64,000 bases of DNA from Cylicocyclus nassatus. Taxonomy: Eukaryota > Nematoda > Chromadorea > Rhabditida > Strongylidae. The translations under genes and the position numbers were made by a program. Below, one piece after another: positions 33,255 to 44,237 of this stretch (within the stretch, counting starts at the first letter, position 1; each line of letters begins with the position of its first letter). Location of the stretch: contig CATQJL010000316.1 in the NCBI GenBank assembly GCA_958299035.1, forward strand, positions 16,531,676-16,595,675. Reading direction: 5' to 3'. Under the pieces are notes generated by a model that ran no database searches, was not told the DNA's origin, and saw only the letters and a list, made by a program, of their open reading frames with translations.

Positions 33255-34597
33255 GTGGCTTGCATTCAAAGTGGCGTACAGTAGCCGGTTCTGGCAAAAT
33301 TGATATTTTAGAGGCTTTCTGATATGCTGTTTCCGAAAATGCTGGTGATTCCGCTTAGAACCTTAAAAAAATTTTGATTTAAAGTCTTCACTTATTTCAC
33401 TGCAATTTGGATGAAAATGGTTCTTAGAATTTTTCCATTATGCTGTCTCCAATATGCTGGTGTCTTTGCTCAGGCTCTGGAAATTTCCTGAAATACATGA
33501 TAGACTGTTTTTTAAATTTAGAGGTTTCCGTGGAAAAGCCGCAGGCAGCCAGCAGCCACCGGCAGAAATTGGGTTTCTAGCAAAATCACCAACTTTTCGA
33601 AAAAAGCATGTCAGAAGACCTCTAGGTATTGATTACCAAAATGCAGTGAATTCGTGGAACAATTAAATTCAAGAAGAAAAGAAATTCCAAGGATTTAAGC
33701 AAAACCGGCATCATATTTGAGAATATCAAGGCCCGTAGTAACCCCCGCGGATGTCGTGACGTATAGCTCGGAGTCTGCTGTGACATGTGCTGACTATCGT
33801 GGAGCGAGGCGGGCAAAGCGGCTATCCTTTACCATTGCCGGCGGATGCAATCAATGCGGAGCGCCAGGGTAGTCGCACCTTGTCGCTTTATGTCGCGACA
33901 TATCGCTACATATTGCGACATATTGCGACATGTCGTGAAGAACAAGAGGGCGAAATACTTTGTCCGTTATGGAGACGCAGAGACATAGCGCAAGACTAGA
34001 GCTCGACTACGCCAACCTCGCAAGTCGCACATGCACACAGTTCTTCATAACGCACGTCAACTGCAATCAATATCAACAGCTGACAAGCGCCTAACTGTTC
34101 AAGCAACGTGCCTCTCCCCACTTCTTAGGTATTCTTGCTGCTGTAACTTTGGCGTTCAGAAAAGGTGAGTTTATTAAAAAGTTCATTAGATTCGTAATTG
34201 GTCATATTTTATCGCGCTTACGCTATTTTTCTTTTTTATTCCCACGACGCATTTCATTTGTGCACCAAATCTCTTCTTCATGCCAAATTTGTCAAATATT
34301 CAATCTTTCTTTCAATCTTAGTAGTTTACGTCACATATTTTTGCTGAATTGCTATTCGGTAGCCGCGCACCTCTCGAACCCTTTCGTTTTTTTGAGAGAA
34401 AGGGCCGTCTAGTTTTTACGGCTAAGAGAACAGCTCTTTCTTGAACAGATCAAGGTAGTGAATGTTTGATAATGTCCTGATTTTTCCTATGCATTTTCAG
34501 TATAGTGTGTCTTGAATGCCAGTTTTCTTTGACAACAGGAAATTTGCTGATCTGTGTCTTTGCCAGAAAATACGACTATTTGGCAAATTGCAAAAGG
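33255..34597. other. Unassigned region
   Basis: No recognised gene. A diverged direct repeat (ATGCTG..TCC.AA.ATGCTGGTG) links 33325-33410 and 33435-33500. A cluster of GCGACATAT words lies at 33885-33935 (ATATTGCGACAT tandem). A possible splice pair (CCACTTCTTAG ending 34130, donor AAAAG|GTGAGT at 34165) encloses a 36-base open stretch, too little to call. Confidence 0.3.
33885..33935 (+). repeat. Short ATATTGCGACAT tandem cluster
   Basis: TATGTCGCGACAT, ATATCGCTACAT, ATATTGCGACAT and ATATTGCGACAT follow one another, a 12-bp unit with a self-complementary TGTCGCGACA at the start. Confidence 0.7.
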
Positions 34598-34670
34598 TAG
34601 CAGCGCGCGGAATTCGAACCCAGCACCTTTAGCACACTACCCCGTGTCACTTGCGCTACGCCACCTGCGC
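34598..34670 (-). tRNA. tRNA-like sequence, probably a pseudogene or SINE head
   Basis: The minus strand carries an A-box-like TGGCGTAGCGCAAG and, 32 bases on, a B-box-like GGGTTCGAATTCC, the spacing of an internal pol III promoter. The 5' GCGCAGG and 3' CGCGCGC could partly pair, but D- and T-stems have several mismatches and the T-loop seems one base out. No anticodon can be assigned with confidence. More likely a decayed tRNA or tRNA-derived SINE than a working gene. Confidence 0.35.
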
Positions 34671-35039
34671 ATTATCTCGACAATGCATGTTGGATAGACT
34701 TGTTTCAAGCAGTTGCACTTGTAGAACTTCAGTGCTAAGGGTGACCATGCACACTGCGAGAAAAACTGCATATTCGTTCATACTGGTTTTGCTATTCCCA
34801 TTTGCTACGTGTATCTTATCATTCGTTGTATTAAAATATGACAGTGTTTGTACGTATAGCGCAGCGCGCATGAGCGCTGTTATCGCGGTCATCGGTCGGT
34901 TCGATGACGTGTGGAGACGCTCGTTTTGCGATGCCCAACGGATAGCTCGCTACAGTCTTGCGAGATACTTCGAGCTATCACAACATAGTCCCTCCATGTT
35001 GTGACAACCAGGTGGGGTTTACTACGGGCCCAGGTGGTA
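34671..35039. other. Unassigned spacer
   Basis: A plus-strand frame of 117 codons (34651-35004) begins inside the tRNA-like sequence and shows a hydrophobic patch near its middle but no recognised motif. I do not call a gene. Confidence 0.3.
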
Positions 35040-35974
35040 ATCGCAACATTAATCTTGTTACCCTTTAACTTCTTAGGGCGATAAGTCAAACAATTTTCGT
35101 TTTCAGTAGCGATTCAGGACACCATTCGATACAACAAAGCAAGGGGCTCTGCAAGAAAATTTGCGAGAGTTCGCACCATCTTTGACCCACCTTAATTTTG
35201 CATCCAAAATCTGAGTCTTACTGAAGGCTAGAAAAATTGCGAAAATCCATATCTTCGTTCAAAAAATCCTACAGTTCCTCGACTTGCTCGAAACAATTGA
35301 AAACACATCAGACACTCATATATGCCGTTTATGTATATTCTTCCTCATTTAAAAATCGAGAAGACAAAAATTTCATGTTTATACAAAACGAATCCATGCT
35401 GTTTTCACTCATGTAATTGTATACTGCAAGCCCACAGAAGTAACCGTAAATTTTCAGCTTTCTGCAAACCCCAGTCTTCGAGCAATATTGATTTTAGCAT
35501 GGAACATTCGAGTGAGAAAAGCTAAATTCGATATTTAGCGGAAACTAAGGCGTTTCAATAACTGAAAATCTACGGTACTCCTAATGGCCCATAGTATTAC
35601 CTCCGTGAAAACAGCATAGATTCGTTTTGTATGAGCATAAAAATTTTCGTCCTCTCGATTTCCAAATGAGGAAAAATACAGGAACGGTTCATATGAGTGT
35701 CTGATGTAGTGTGCAATTTTTGTGAGCAAGTTCGAGCTTCATAGGATTTTTTGAACGAATATATGAATGTTTTCGCAGTTTTTTGAGCCTTTTGTGCGAC
35801 TCAGGTTTAAATGCAAACTTACAGTGAGTCGGTAAGTCGAAGTGATGCGAATTTTGCACACCAGCTTGTAGAGCTTGCTTTGCTCTATCGAATGGTGCCC
35901 TGAATCCCTGTTGAAAATGAGAAGTATTTGAATTAACCACGTCAGAAGTTAAAGTGAAGACTTATGTTAGAACA
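35040..35974. mobile_element. Palindromic element related to M-c
   Basis: Left AACATTAATCTT, TTTAACTTCT, GATTCAGGACACCATTCGATA and right TATCGAATGGTGCCCTGAATCCC, AGAAGTTAAAGTGAAGACTTATGTT are inverted. The arms continue inward for about 400 bp (ATCAGACACTCATAT, ACAAAACGAATC, CTGAAAATCTACGGTA). GTAGAGCTTGCTTTGCTCTATCG ties it to 20055 and 21162. The exact ends and TA flanks are unclear, so the boundaries are approximate. Confidence 0.75.
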
Positions 35975-35985
35975 ATAGCATACCC

Positions 35986-36624
35986 TTACAAGGAGAGGAT
36001 ACTTAGTCGAAAGCACCAATCCAGATTAGACATATACCATCTTAAAGCGCTTGAAACGCTGATTCTGAATTCGTAGTTTTTAGCAGCGGAGCGATTTTGT
36101 AGAGGGGGCTATGAGGGCTGTTTTCTTCTGGGGTTGGGGCGCCCTCCAGCAGATTGCCCCCTATCTATGAGCACTGTAGTGGATTATGAACTGGTGCAAC
36201 TGGCTCAGTGGTAAGTGACTTGCTCGATGAGGAGAGTGTCAAGGTTTTAGTTTCCTTCGCATGCAACTTTATCGCGATTTTTGCAAAACTGAGCTTCTAG
36301 ATGGCTTTAGAGCCCTAAAGCCTAAGGTTAGATGTGTTGAAAAACCAAAGTAATACGACTATCATAACCCTTGTTGTAATCCTATTTCAAATTACTTACC
36401 ACTGAGCCAGTTGCACCAGTTCATAATCCACTACAGTGCTCATAGATAGGGGGCAATCTGCTGGAGGGCGCCCCAACCCCAGAAGAAAACAGCCCTCATA
36501 ACAATCTCTACAAAATCGCTCCGCTGCTAAAAACTACAGATTTGGAATCAGCGTTTCAAGCGCTTTAAGATGTTATATGTCTCATCTGGTTTGGTGCTTT
36601 TGACTAAGTAACCCCTCCTTGTTA
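35986..36624. repeat. Foldback with TTACAAGGAG ends and tRNA-like words
   Basis: Left TTACAAGGAGAGG, AAAGCACCAATCCAGAT, GCGCTTGAAACGCTGATTC and CAGCGGAGCGATTTTGTAGA match the right side inverted (CTCCTTGTTA at the end). Arms of about 240 bp are only a few percent different. Both arms contain CAACTGGCTCAGTGGTAAG, which resembles a pol III A box, but the matching B box is poor. 639 bp, non-coding. Confidence 0.8.
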
Positions 36625-37748
36625 GATACAAACTTTTACCTCAGTTAATCAAATTCACTACTTGATTACGACGAATTTTATTTTTTAAATTTTTTCAATT
36701 TTTTAAATTTCTTGAATTTTGAATTTCAATAGAATCACGGTTCCATACACTACAAGATAAGGCGTAGTTACGTGAGCAGTTTAGCTTGTACTTACTGTTA
36801 GTGCAAATTAGGTGCAAACCAGCGTTGCTGCCAATTTACCTTTCATGAGCCTGCTAACTGCGCTGCGGCAAGCCTTTTGGGGTATGTAAGTTCCCTCACT
36901 TTGTTTAATCTGGTGTGCTACTGTACAAACGTGCAAGTCGTAGATAAACACTGGATTAAAGATTTTAGTATAAGCTATGAAAAGAGTTTAAAGTTAGCAG
37001 TTTGTAAGCAAAATGGTGCGATTTTGACATAATAGCATTTTACAGTAGAATAACTCTCAGTGACCATGTTGAGTCAGAAAAACTTCATGCTCCTGCTGCT
37101 TGGTCATAGTAATAAGACTGCTCACAAGGGAACGATATTTAGTGTCCGTGGTCTTTTGAGATAAAACGTATATCATCACACTTGTCTTGGGACGTTCCGA
37201 ATCTGACTTTCGTTTCTACTAATCGTTTCTCTAAAAGAAGTTATGAAGGGTTTTTGCGTCAATGGTCGCCCAAGAGAATACGGTCGAGGATGCTTGACTT
37301 TCAAAAAGAAGCTTGATTGAGGCAATGCAAAACTGAAAAACACAAAAGAACTCGAACCTGAGCCTGCATTGACCTCTGAGGGTATCGCACTAGCCATATC
37401 ACATTGTAGCAGCTATTTTGGCATTCCGAGCATTTTTTGGCGCAAAAATCCTCCATAACTTTTCTCAAAGAAAAGATTGGCAGAACGAAAGCTAGATTTG
37501 GAATAGCGCTCCAAGACAAGTGTATGGTATACACACCACCTCAAAAGGCCAAGGACACCAAGTCGTTTTATTGTAAGAGGCCACACTAAAAAATTACTTG
37601 TTCTCCCGTTTATCGATATTGTTTAGAGGTTTCTGAAGAAAATGGAAAAAATGGGAACAAACCTTGGATTCACCGACGTCGCTGTAGGAAATTCAAAGGA
37701 TTTGGACAAGCTTTATCTTGAGGTATTCTGTGTAGTTTTTATAGTACA
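36625..37748. other. Unassigned region
   Basis: An A/T tract (TTTTTTAAATTTTTTCAATTT and similar) lies at 36670-36730. No recognised gene; two overlapping minus-strand frames of 73-77 codons near 37176-37534 have no motif. Confidence 0.3.
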
Positions 37749-38375
37749 CTAGCTGGCATACCCGGCTTTCCCGTCCTGTCAAAATAATAAAGACTCCATC
37801 CCTATTCCTGTGCAATCTTTCCTTTCCACTCCTACATGCCAATTCCCTATCCCCGTATTGTCGAAATTGTCGAAATCAGCGTGCCCACTTAATCCCCCCT
37901 GCCAACTCTCGACCCGTAGCTCAAACGTTGCAAAAAATCGATAAAATCGATGAAAGTAGTGGATCTCTCCGAAAACTAATATTGTATTCGTAATCAGCAT
38001 GCTCGACTACCCCCCTCCCCTCCCTGTGCCAACTCCCAGCCCTGTAGCAAACTTTGCAAAAAATCGATAAAATCGATGAAAGTACTGGATAATTCCAAAA
38101 GCTAATATTGTATTCGTAATCAGCATGCTCGCTTACCCCCCCCCCTCTGTGCCAACTCCCAGCCCCGCAAGTGAACTCTGCAAGAAAAATCGATAAAAAT
38201 CGACAAAACCGAAGTCGATCGATGACGAAAAATAGCCTACGACACCCGCCCGGTCTCGAAGTGTATGTGTGCCAAGTTTGGTCCGGATCGGTTCGGAAAT
38301 GAAATATTTTATTCGGAACATACGTACCCACAGACATACATACAGACAAACGGATATTCAGCTTTATGTAAAAGA
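37749..38375 (-). mobile_element. Non-autonomous Helitron, subfamily 2
   Basis: On the minus strand it starts TC at 38375, after a host A, and runs into AAAGCTGAATATCC. It ends with a GC-rich 3' region (the inverse of CTAGCTGGCATACCCGGC) and CTAG at 37749-37752 next to a host T. Inside are three units of about 120 bp built on CTGTGCCAACTCCCAGCCC, GCAAAAAATCGATAAAATCGAT and GTATTCGTAATCAGCATGCTCG. CGAAGTGTATGTG, GGTCCGGATC and TATTCGGAACATACGTAC are shared with copies at 57589 and 60543. No Rep-helicase. Confidence 0.75.
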
Positions 38376-38400
38376 TACATTTTCTTATGAAGCATATTTA

Positions 38401-39825
38401 TTAGGTTGACCCGAAAGTTCTTTCCCCCCATTTTCAAAAATTCACAACTTGTCGGGTTCTCAACGAATTTACAAGATCTAAATTTTGTCTGAGGGCCGCA
38501 TGCACTAACATACCCGCGGGGAAGGGATCGCAGCTCAAAAGAAAGCTTTATATTTCGAAACTCCAGATACCTGGATTCCAGGTTGTGTACCTATCCGTAA
38601 GTATTCCCACTACCCTTCACTATGAACATGTTGAAGAGGAGCGAGAAGCTGTGCAAACCGCATTTTCCAGCTTTTGTATGATCCCTGATGATCCCCGGCG
38701 CTTTTCTTTGAAGTCATTTTTCTTTCTCCGAAGTTAACGAAAAACCTCCAGAGTTGTGCAGATTATCTAAACCGACAGTGCTAAGCATGTTGCTGATAAG
38801 AACGAGTGATGTTTTGAAGTCATGAAATTTTCGATGATCCACAGGTCGAAATCCGAGGCTTACCGAAAAATTCGACTTTTCAAAAACTCATTTGTTCTCA
38901 TCAGCAACATGCTTAGCACTGTTGTGTTAGAAGTTCAGTACAACTTTGGAAGGTTTTCGTTAACTTCGGAGAAAGAAAAATGACTTTGAAGAGAAGCGCC
39001 GGGGATCATCATGGATCATACAAAAGCTGGAAAATGCGGTTCGTACAGCTTCTCGCTCCTGTTCAACATGTTCGTAGTGAAGGGTAGTAGGAATACTAAC
39101 GGATAGGTACACAACGTGGAATCCAGGTATCTGGAGTTTCGAAATATAAAGCTTTCTTCTAAGCTGAGATCCCCTCCCCGCGGCGATGTTAGTGCATGCG
39201 GCCTTGAGAGAGAAATTCATGCTTTTTGCAAAAGTACTTGAACTGTTCGTTAATGTGTACAAATGAAGGAGATAGAAGCTAAAAACCAAAATCAGTCAAA
39301 ATTTGAATTTTTCGTGTAGGGTCATATAAAATCGGAAACTTGCAACAAAAATCGGAGCTGTCGATATTGTAAGTTCTTTCACCAGCTCTTTCTAACGGTG
39401 TAAAAGTTTGCGCCGATTGAGCGTCACTATGAAAAGTTACGATTTTCGAGCAAGCAATAGAAAAGAGCGATTTTGATTTATTTTGGCATTTTTCAGGGAA
39501 ATCGTAACTTTTCGAAGAGACGCTCAATCGGCGCAAACTTTGCATCGTTAGAAAAAGCTGGCGAAAGAACCCAATACCGAAAGCTCCGAATTTTGTTGCA
39601 AGTTTCCGATTTTTTATGACCCTACACGAAAAATTCAAATTTTGACTGATTTTGGTTTTTAGCTTCTAACTCCTTCATTTGTAAACATTAACGACCATAT
39701 CAGGTACTGTTGCAAAGAGCATGAGTTTCTCTCTCATACAAAGTTTAGACCTTGTAGATTCGTTGAAAATTCAACAAGTTATGAATTTCTGAATTTGGTG
39801 CGAAAGAACTTCCGGTACAACCTAA
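38401..39825. mobile_element. Mariner-type element holding two tandem palindromes
   Basis: Outer ends TTAGGTTGACCCGAAAGTTC and GAACTTCCGGTACAACCTAA are flanked by TA (38399-38400, 39826-39827). Outer arms of about 95 bp are diverged. Within them lie two separate inverted repeats. The first (about 38497-39215) is anchored by GCATGCACTAACAT and CCCGCGGGGA pairs. The second (about 39249-39694) is anchored by TTCGTTAATG, AAATGAAGGAG and CAAAATCAGTCAAAATTTGAA pairs. Mirrored frames of 109-119 codons are products of symmetry. Confidence 0.85.
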
Positions 39826-39827
39826 TA

Positions 39828-40435
39828 CTGAAAGCAGCTTTTTCTTGCGGTTGCTGGAAAGAAATGTGGCAGCTTTTTATTGGCCGACTACCTCTGACTT
39901 TGCCAAAAGCACAAATTGTTACCGTGATATTACTTTCAAAAATGCCTTGTTGAAAAAAAAGTGCTGTGCCAAAAACAGTGCCGACGCTTGGAGTTCAGAT
40001 GCAGGCATAGTGTGCAAAATGCTATACTGTGACATATTTGTACTACCTAAACTCACGAATTGTATAAGATTTGAAATACGATAACCGTCAAGACCCATAA
40101 GCACTATTTCCGTAAAAATTTCCTGTAATAATTTCTATTCATGCTCAAAACGTGCTTTCATTTCTGCTACGCAGAGTTGTCTAATTACTATACACCACCT
40201 CAAACAACATCGTCAAAAAGCTGTAGAAAAGTTTGGTGCTGTTTTGCCACTTAATATCATTTTCGAGGTGTCGATCAACTAATCAACGTGGCATGAAGTA
40301 TTAATATAGCAAGAAGTGTCTACAGCATGTTAGGAAAATAACTTCCACTTTTCGCAAATAGGAGAGTAGCAGGACAACGCAATGCTGCAACTTCGCTTCT
40401 ATTTACAAATATCTTACGCATGTAGCTTTTGATTC
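39828..40435. other. Unassigned spacer
   Basis: No recognised repeat. A plus-strand frame (39845-40084, 79 codons) has no motif and no splice support. Confidence 0.3.
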
Positions 40436-40572
40436 AAAAGGATTGGCGGCTGGGAGGCGGGGCTTTGAGGTCTGTTCAAAGTAAGGAATGATCAGAGAGC
40501 ACGCAGAGAAGCAGACTGCATCACAGATGCGAGCGGTCGCCTTCCAGCCACCAATCCCGTTGAATCAAAGGA
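40436..40572. mobile_element. Family C foldback element, diverged copy
   Basis: CTTTTGATTCAAAAGGATTGGCGG ... GGCGGGGCTTTGAGG ... ATGATCAGAGAGCACGCAGAG ... TGCGAGCGGTCGCC ... GTTGAATCAAAGG matches the inverse of the copies at 50449 and 60851 block for block. Ends are inverted TTTGATTCAA / TTGAATCAAA. About 137 bp. Confidence 0.65.
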
Positions 40573-40769
40573 TATTGTTAAACGCAGTCAGACCAAATTA
40601 TTGTGCACATGTGCACCCACTGTGTGATCGTTCTTTTTTGATGTTTTTTTTTATGAGATTTTTCATAAACGCTGATGAAGAAGCGTACACATGTTTCCGT
40701 TAACACTTACAAGAGTGGCGGGCGAGCTCAGCAAGTCCCCACTTCAATCATTATTCTGCTTCCCAAATA

Positions 40770-41711
40770 TTAGGTCGGTCCACTCGTGCCTTTCAAACCC
40801 ATTTTCGAAACACTTACAGTGATGATAGACAAACGCTGTAAACAGTGTCCGATGCAAAATTCCCTCCTCCTTTCGCAGTGGTGTTTTTGTTGCGTGTGAT
40901 TGTTTACTTAAGCGCCAAAACCATAATTTTTAATGAACAAAAACTTTAGCGGTTTTTTAACATTGGCATAGAGTAAACAAAATGCAATGCTATGAATTAT
41001 CTGAGCTTCTTCATCTGACTCTCCAGCATTTTTCAAATCAATTTTCCCAAAAGTCTTTGATCTTGCGGAATTGTAGAATACACAAATTGCTTGGAAATTT
41101 TTTTGAATTTTAAGCTTTTAAAGATCGTATTTAATTGAACACCAACTTTGCCAGGCATGTAAACGTCTATTGTTTTTAATGAGAAATTTTGATTTTCCTG
41201 GGTACAGCCTACGGCGCGTTCAAAAACAATTATTATGATAGCTTTCTGGCGATTAATGGGAACAGAAACATGTGGAAAGAGAAGATAAAGCCGCACTGAA
41301 TGGCATTTTAACTACCCACCTTTTGATGTTCCGTAATTTCTGGGATGCCCAGATATGGAAATAGACAACGAAAATTTATTTGAAAACTTTACAAAGTCAG
41401 TCTTAGATGTCAGAAACTTTTGATCGAAGACTAACTAAAGATTAACTTTCTTTGCTGCTCTATTTAAGTGTTGTCAGAGCACTTCCAAAAGCCTTAAAAA
41501 AACATTTTGAAAAAATGCAAGAATTAGGGTAGGTAAAAACCATGGGTGAAGATTTTGATGATTATTGGAGATTACCAAAGAACTCGAGAAACATCGCTGC
41601 TAAGAGGAGTAACAAAAAGTCTGTATCGAAACTGTCCGAGGCATATTTCTATAATTAGTTCAGATGGTTATAGAACAGCCGTATTAGACACAAACTTTCG
41701 GATCGACCCAA
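40770..41711. mobile_element. Mariner-type M-b element
   Basis: TTAGGTCGGTCCACTCGTGC and the right end CTTTCGGATCGACCCAA are flanked by TA (40768-40769, 41712-41713). Shared M-b words are CGATGCAAAATTCCC, ATAGAGTAAACAAAATGCAATG and GGTAAAAACCATGGG. The arms are more diverged than in other M-b copies. 942 bp, no transposase. Confidence 0.8.
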
Positions 41712-41718
41712 TACAATA

Positions 41719-42528
41719 TTAGGTTGAACACTAAGTTTTGCAACTTGTTTCATAACTTCACTCTCATTCAACATGGCGCACTCAAACTTTGGCATCATGT
41801 AGAATGCAATGTGAGCTACAGGTGTGCACAAATTGTCTAAATTTTGGATACGAAATAGAAAAGTTTCAGGCATTTTTCGAAAACTAGTGAATTTTAAGAA
41901 TTTTTGAGGTTTCAAGCTAAAATGAAGCCTTTAGCAGCCTAGACAACATGCGCAGTAATCCGGATTCGTCTACAAATATTGCTGGAGGTTGACTCCTTTG
42001 GCCTATTAAGAAAGAAACAAATGTTAGGGGCATGTCGAGATTTGGCGTCCTCATAAAGTCGAACGAGTCGATGTACGCAAGAGCTGGTGGGGACGACCGT
42101 CAATGACTAAAGAGTCCGAAGCTCAAATTCCTCCGAGACTTCACATAGTAAGGTTATTTAACCTGCCGAACGCGAATATCATATTCATTCGTTGAACCAA
42201 CGCCATTTTCCTTGTTTAGGGTGAGACCCCATATCGTACACCTACAGTAATCTTACAAAAAAGCCCTTATCACGGAATTTCGCTATAGTTTTCGTGATCA
42301 GCATGTCGGATAACACTCCTATGCCAAGTTTCAGCCAAATCCGTCAAACTTTGAATTTTTCCCTTTCATACCATACACCTACCGTAACCCCCACTGCGAC
42401 GTCAGAATTTGGTAGGACAGCAGCTGCGCTTGTAGCTTACGTAATGACCAACACAGTGGCAAAATTTGAGTGCACCATGTTGAATGAGAGTGAAGTTATG
42501 AAACAAGTTGCCTTAGTGTTGAACCTAA
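41719..42528. mobile_element. Mariner-type M-a element, copy with conserved core
   Basis: TTAGGTTGAACACTAAGTTT and AACTAGTGTTGAACCTAA-like right end (GTGTTGAACCTAA) are flanked by TA (41717-41718, 42529-42530), only 5 bases after the preceding M-b element. Arms of about 60 bp include AACTTCACTCTCATTCAACATGG and its inverse. Bases 41868-42249 are almost identical to 61738-62119. 810 bp, non-coding. Confidence 0.9.
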
Positions 42529-42530
42529 TA

Positions 42531-43166
42531 GTATCGAAATGGCGATGTTCTGAAAATTTGCAATTTCGCCGAAAATGTGTAGTACTATTCGTATGCGTAG
42601 AATTCAGCCTTTTGAAGTAAAAGTGAACTCAGGTAAATTGCTAAATTATGCGATAAAAGCAGATTCAGTCTTTGTTTGTAGACCAAACAGAAACTATATT
42701 AAAATTTCAAAACTACGCCTCGCCTTCTCTTGGTAAGAAATGTTTTTACGAATAAAAAAACTTTAATAAACTTTTTCCACAAAAACGCTTAGCAGGTGAT
42801 TAGGTGATGGTAAGATTCAAGATCAACCTTTCAACCAAAAAAACCGCTTAGCTTGAGAATTTATGCTTAAATAAAGAACTCAATAACTTTCCAAATCGAC
42901 ACCTCAATGAATTAGCAGAAACCGAGCACAGCCGCGCGAACGGTTCAAGAATCTCCAATCTTGATGAGGCTACGGTTTTGAAATGTCTATATCTATGTCA
43001 CTTAGTAAAAGGCTTCTAAAACTATTCAGCAATTTGCTATGTCTCTATCCGCTTGCACGATTGGCGTAGGTTTTGACAAATATTTCAAACAGCAGGAATC
43101 GATCATAAGTCAATCTAACAATACCTAATAATACTGCTTCTCATCAATCTCCGCTCCATATTGCAG
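42531..43166. other. Unassigned spacer upstream of a candidate exon
   Basis: A GTAAGA donor-like site lies near 42809, but every frame leading to it is closed by nearby stops. No repeat partner recognised. Confidence 0.3.
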
Positions 43167-43356
43167 TATGTTCGCGTGGAAAACGTATATGGCCTGCACT
43201 TTACGGATATGGAAGATATTTTCAACAGAATTTCTCTCCATTACGACTTTGCTACGTTACATAACATCACAGCTGCCAAAGATCATCGAACAAGAACCGA
43301 GACAGTCTCGTTGAATGTACTGAATGCCTACTACATGTTTACTGTTAACAGCTTAG
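43167..43356 (+). CDS. Candidate internal exon, function unknown
   Basis: A 190-base open stretch is bounded by ATATTGCAG (acceptor, ending 43166) and AG|GTAAGT (consensus donor, 43357). The peptide runs YVRVENVYGLHFTDMED to LNVLNAYYMFTVNSL, 63 residues plus one base, with balanced composition and no low-complexity sequence. It overlaps no repeat. I do not recognise a family. A possible next acceptor (AAAGTTTCAG, ending 43512) would give a frame that continues for 27 codons before a stop. No convincing upstream exon is visible, so this may be an isolated exon of a larger gene or chance. Confidence 0.3.
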
Positions 43357-44159
43357 GTAAGTTGACTCTGAAAAATAAGAATAGTTTTGAAAGTTCGTTT
43401 GCGATGCTCACAATCGCATAAAACCAGGATAAAAATTCCATTACGATAAACACTTCAACACAAGCAGTTGAGAGTATTAGAATTTATTGACTATTGACAA
43501 AAAAGTTTCAGAAGTTTATTGGCTTTCTTCCAACCTTTATATTGCGAGCAGCTTGCGTACTTCTTGGTGCAGAGTTTTTGCAAAACGTACTTGTTGAAAA
43601 GCAGTTGTTTGAAAAATTTTGATACCCAATGACCAACAAATCATAGTTACAGCTGTGTAGTGCTTGTAAATGACAATGTGACAACCACCCTTGTCCAATT
43701 CTTCACCGAAAAGGTGTTAAACTTTTCAAGATAGGTGCACTTTTCAAGATGCTCTATTCATTGCTACCCCCATAGTTTTATCACTCAAAACCCGTGTTCA
43801 CTTTACCTTACCCGCGGAAAGGAAGGGATTTGAGAGGGGATGCATCACATCTCGCTACTATACCTAATGTACCCTCTCTTTTCTATCTATGTTGTAAAGA
43901 TTCACACACCCTAATACATGAGTGTAATGGATGACAGAACACTGTTATACAAACTAGAATTTTCACTGTTTTCTGCGATCCCTTTGGGATCTCCAGGGAT
44001 CACCGTTCATTTTCAAAGCCGTTTATCTTTTCAATAACTCCTTAAAAACGTTTAAAAAGTGTAAGGACGATATAGTGTAACACTACGTACTAAACAATTT
44101 AATAGTATGTGTGAGATCCCAGGATATGAGATAGCTCAAACCTTCTATTTTCCCTCCTT
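43357..44159. other. Unassigned spacer
   Basis: No gene or clear repeat beyond the weak second-exon possibility at 43513-43600. Single GTGTTCACTTTACCTTACC at about 43793 resembles family F. Confidence 0.3.
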
Positions 44160-44237
44160 GTGGCCGTATTCATCATTGCTACCTGGGGTCAAATGTACCT
44201 TGGATTAGTTTATACCCCAAGGTACAGTCTACCTTAA
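44160..44237. repeat. Family F motif cluster
   Basis: CCGTATTCATCATTGCTACC followed by TACCTTGGA, CCCCAAGGTAC and TACCTTAAAGG, inverted AGGTA words within 70 bases. It ends at the left border of the TTAA element. Confidence 0.45.
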
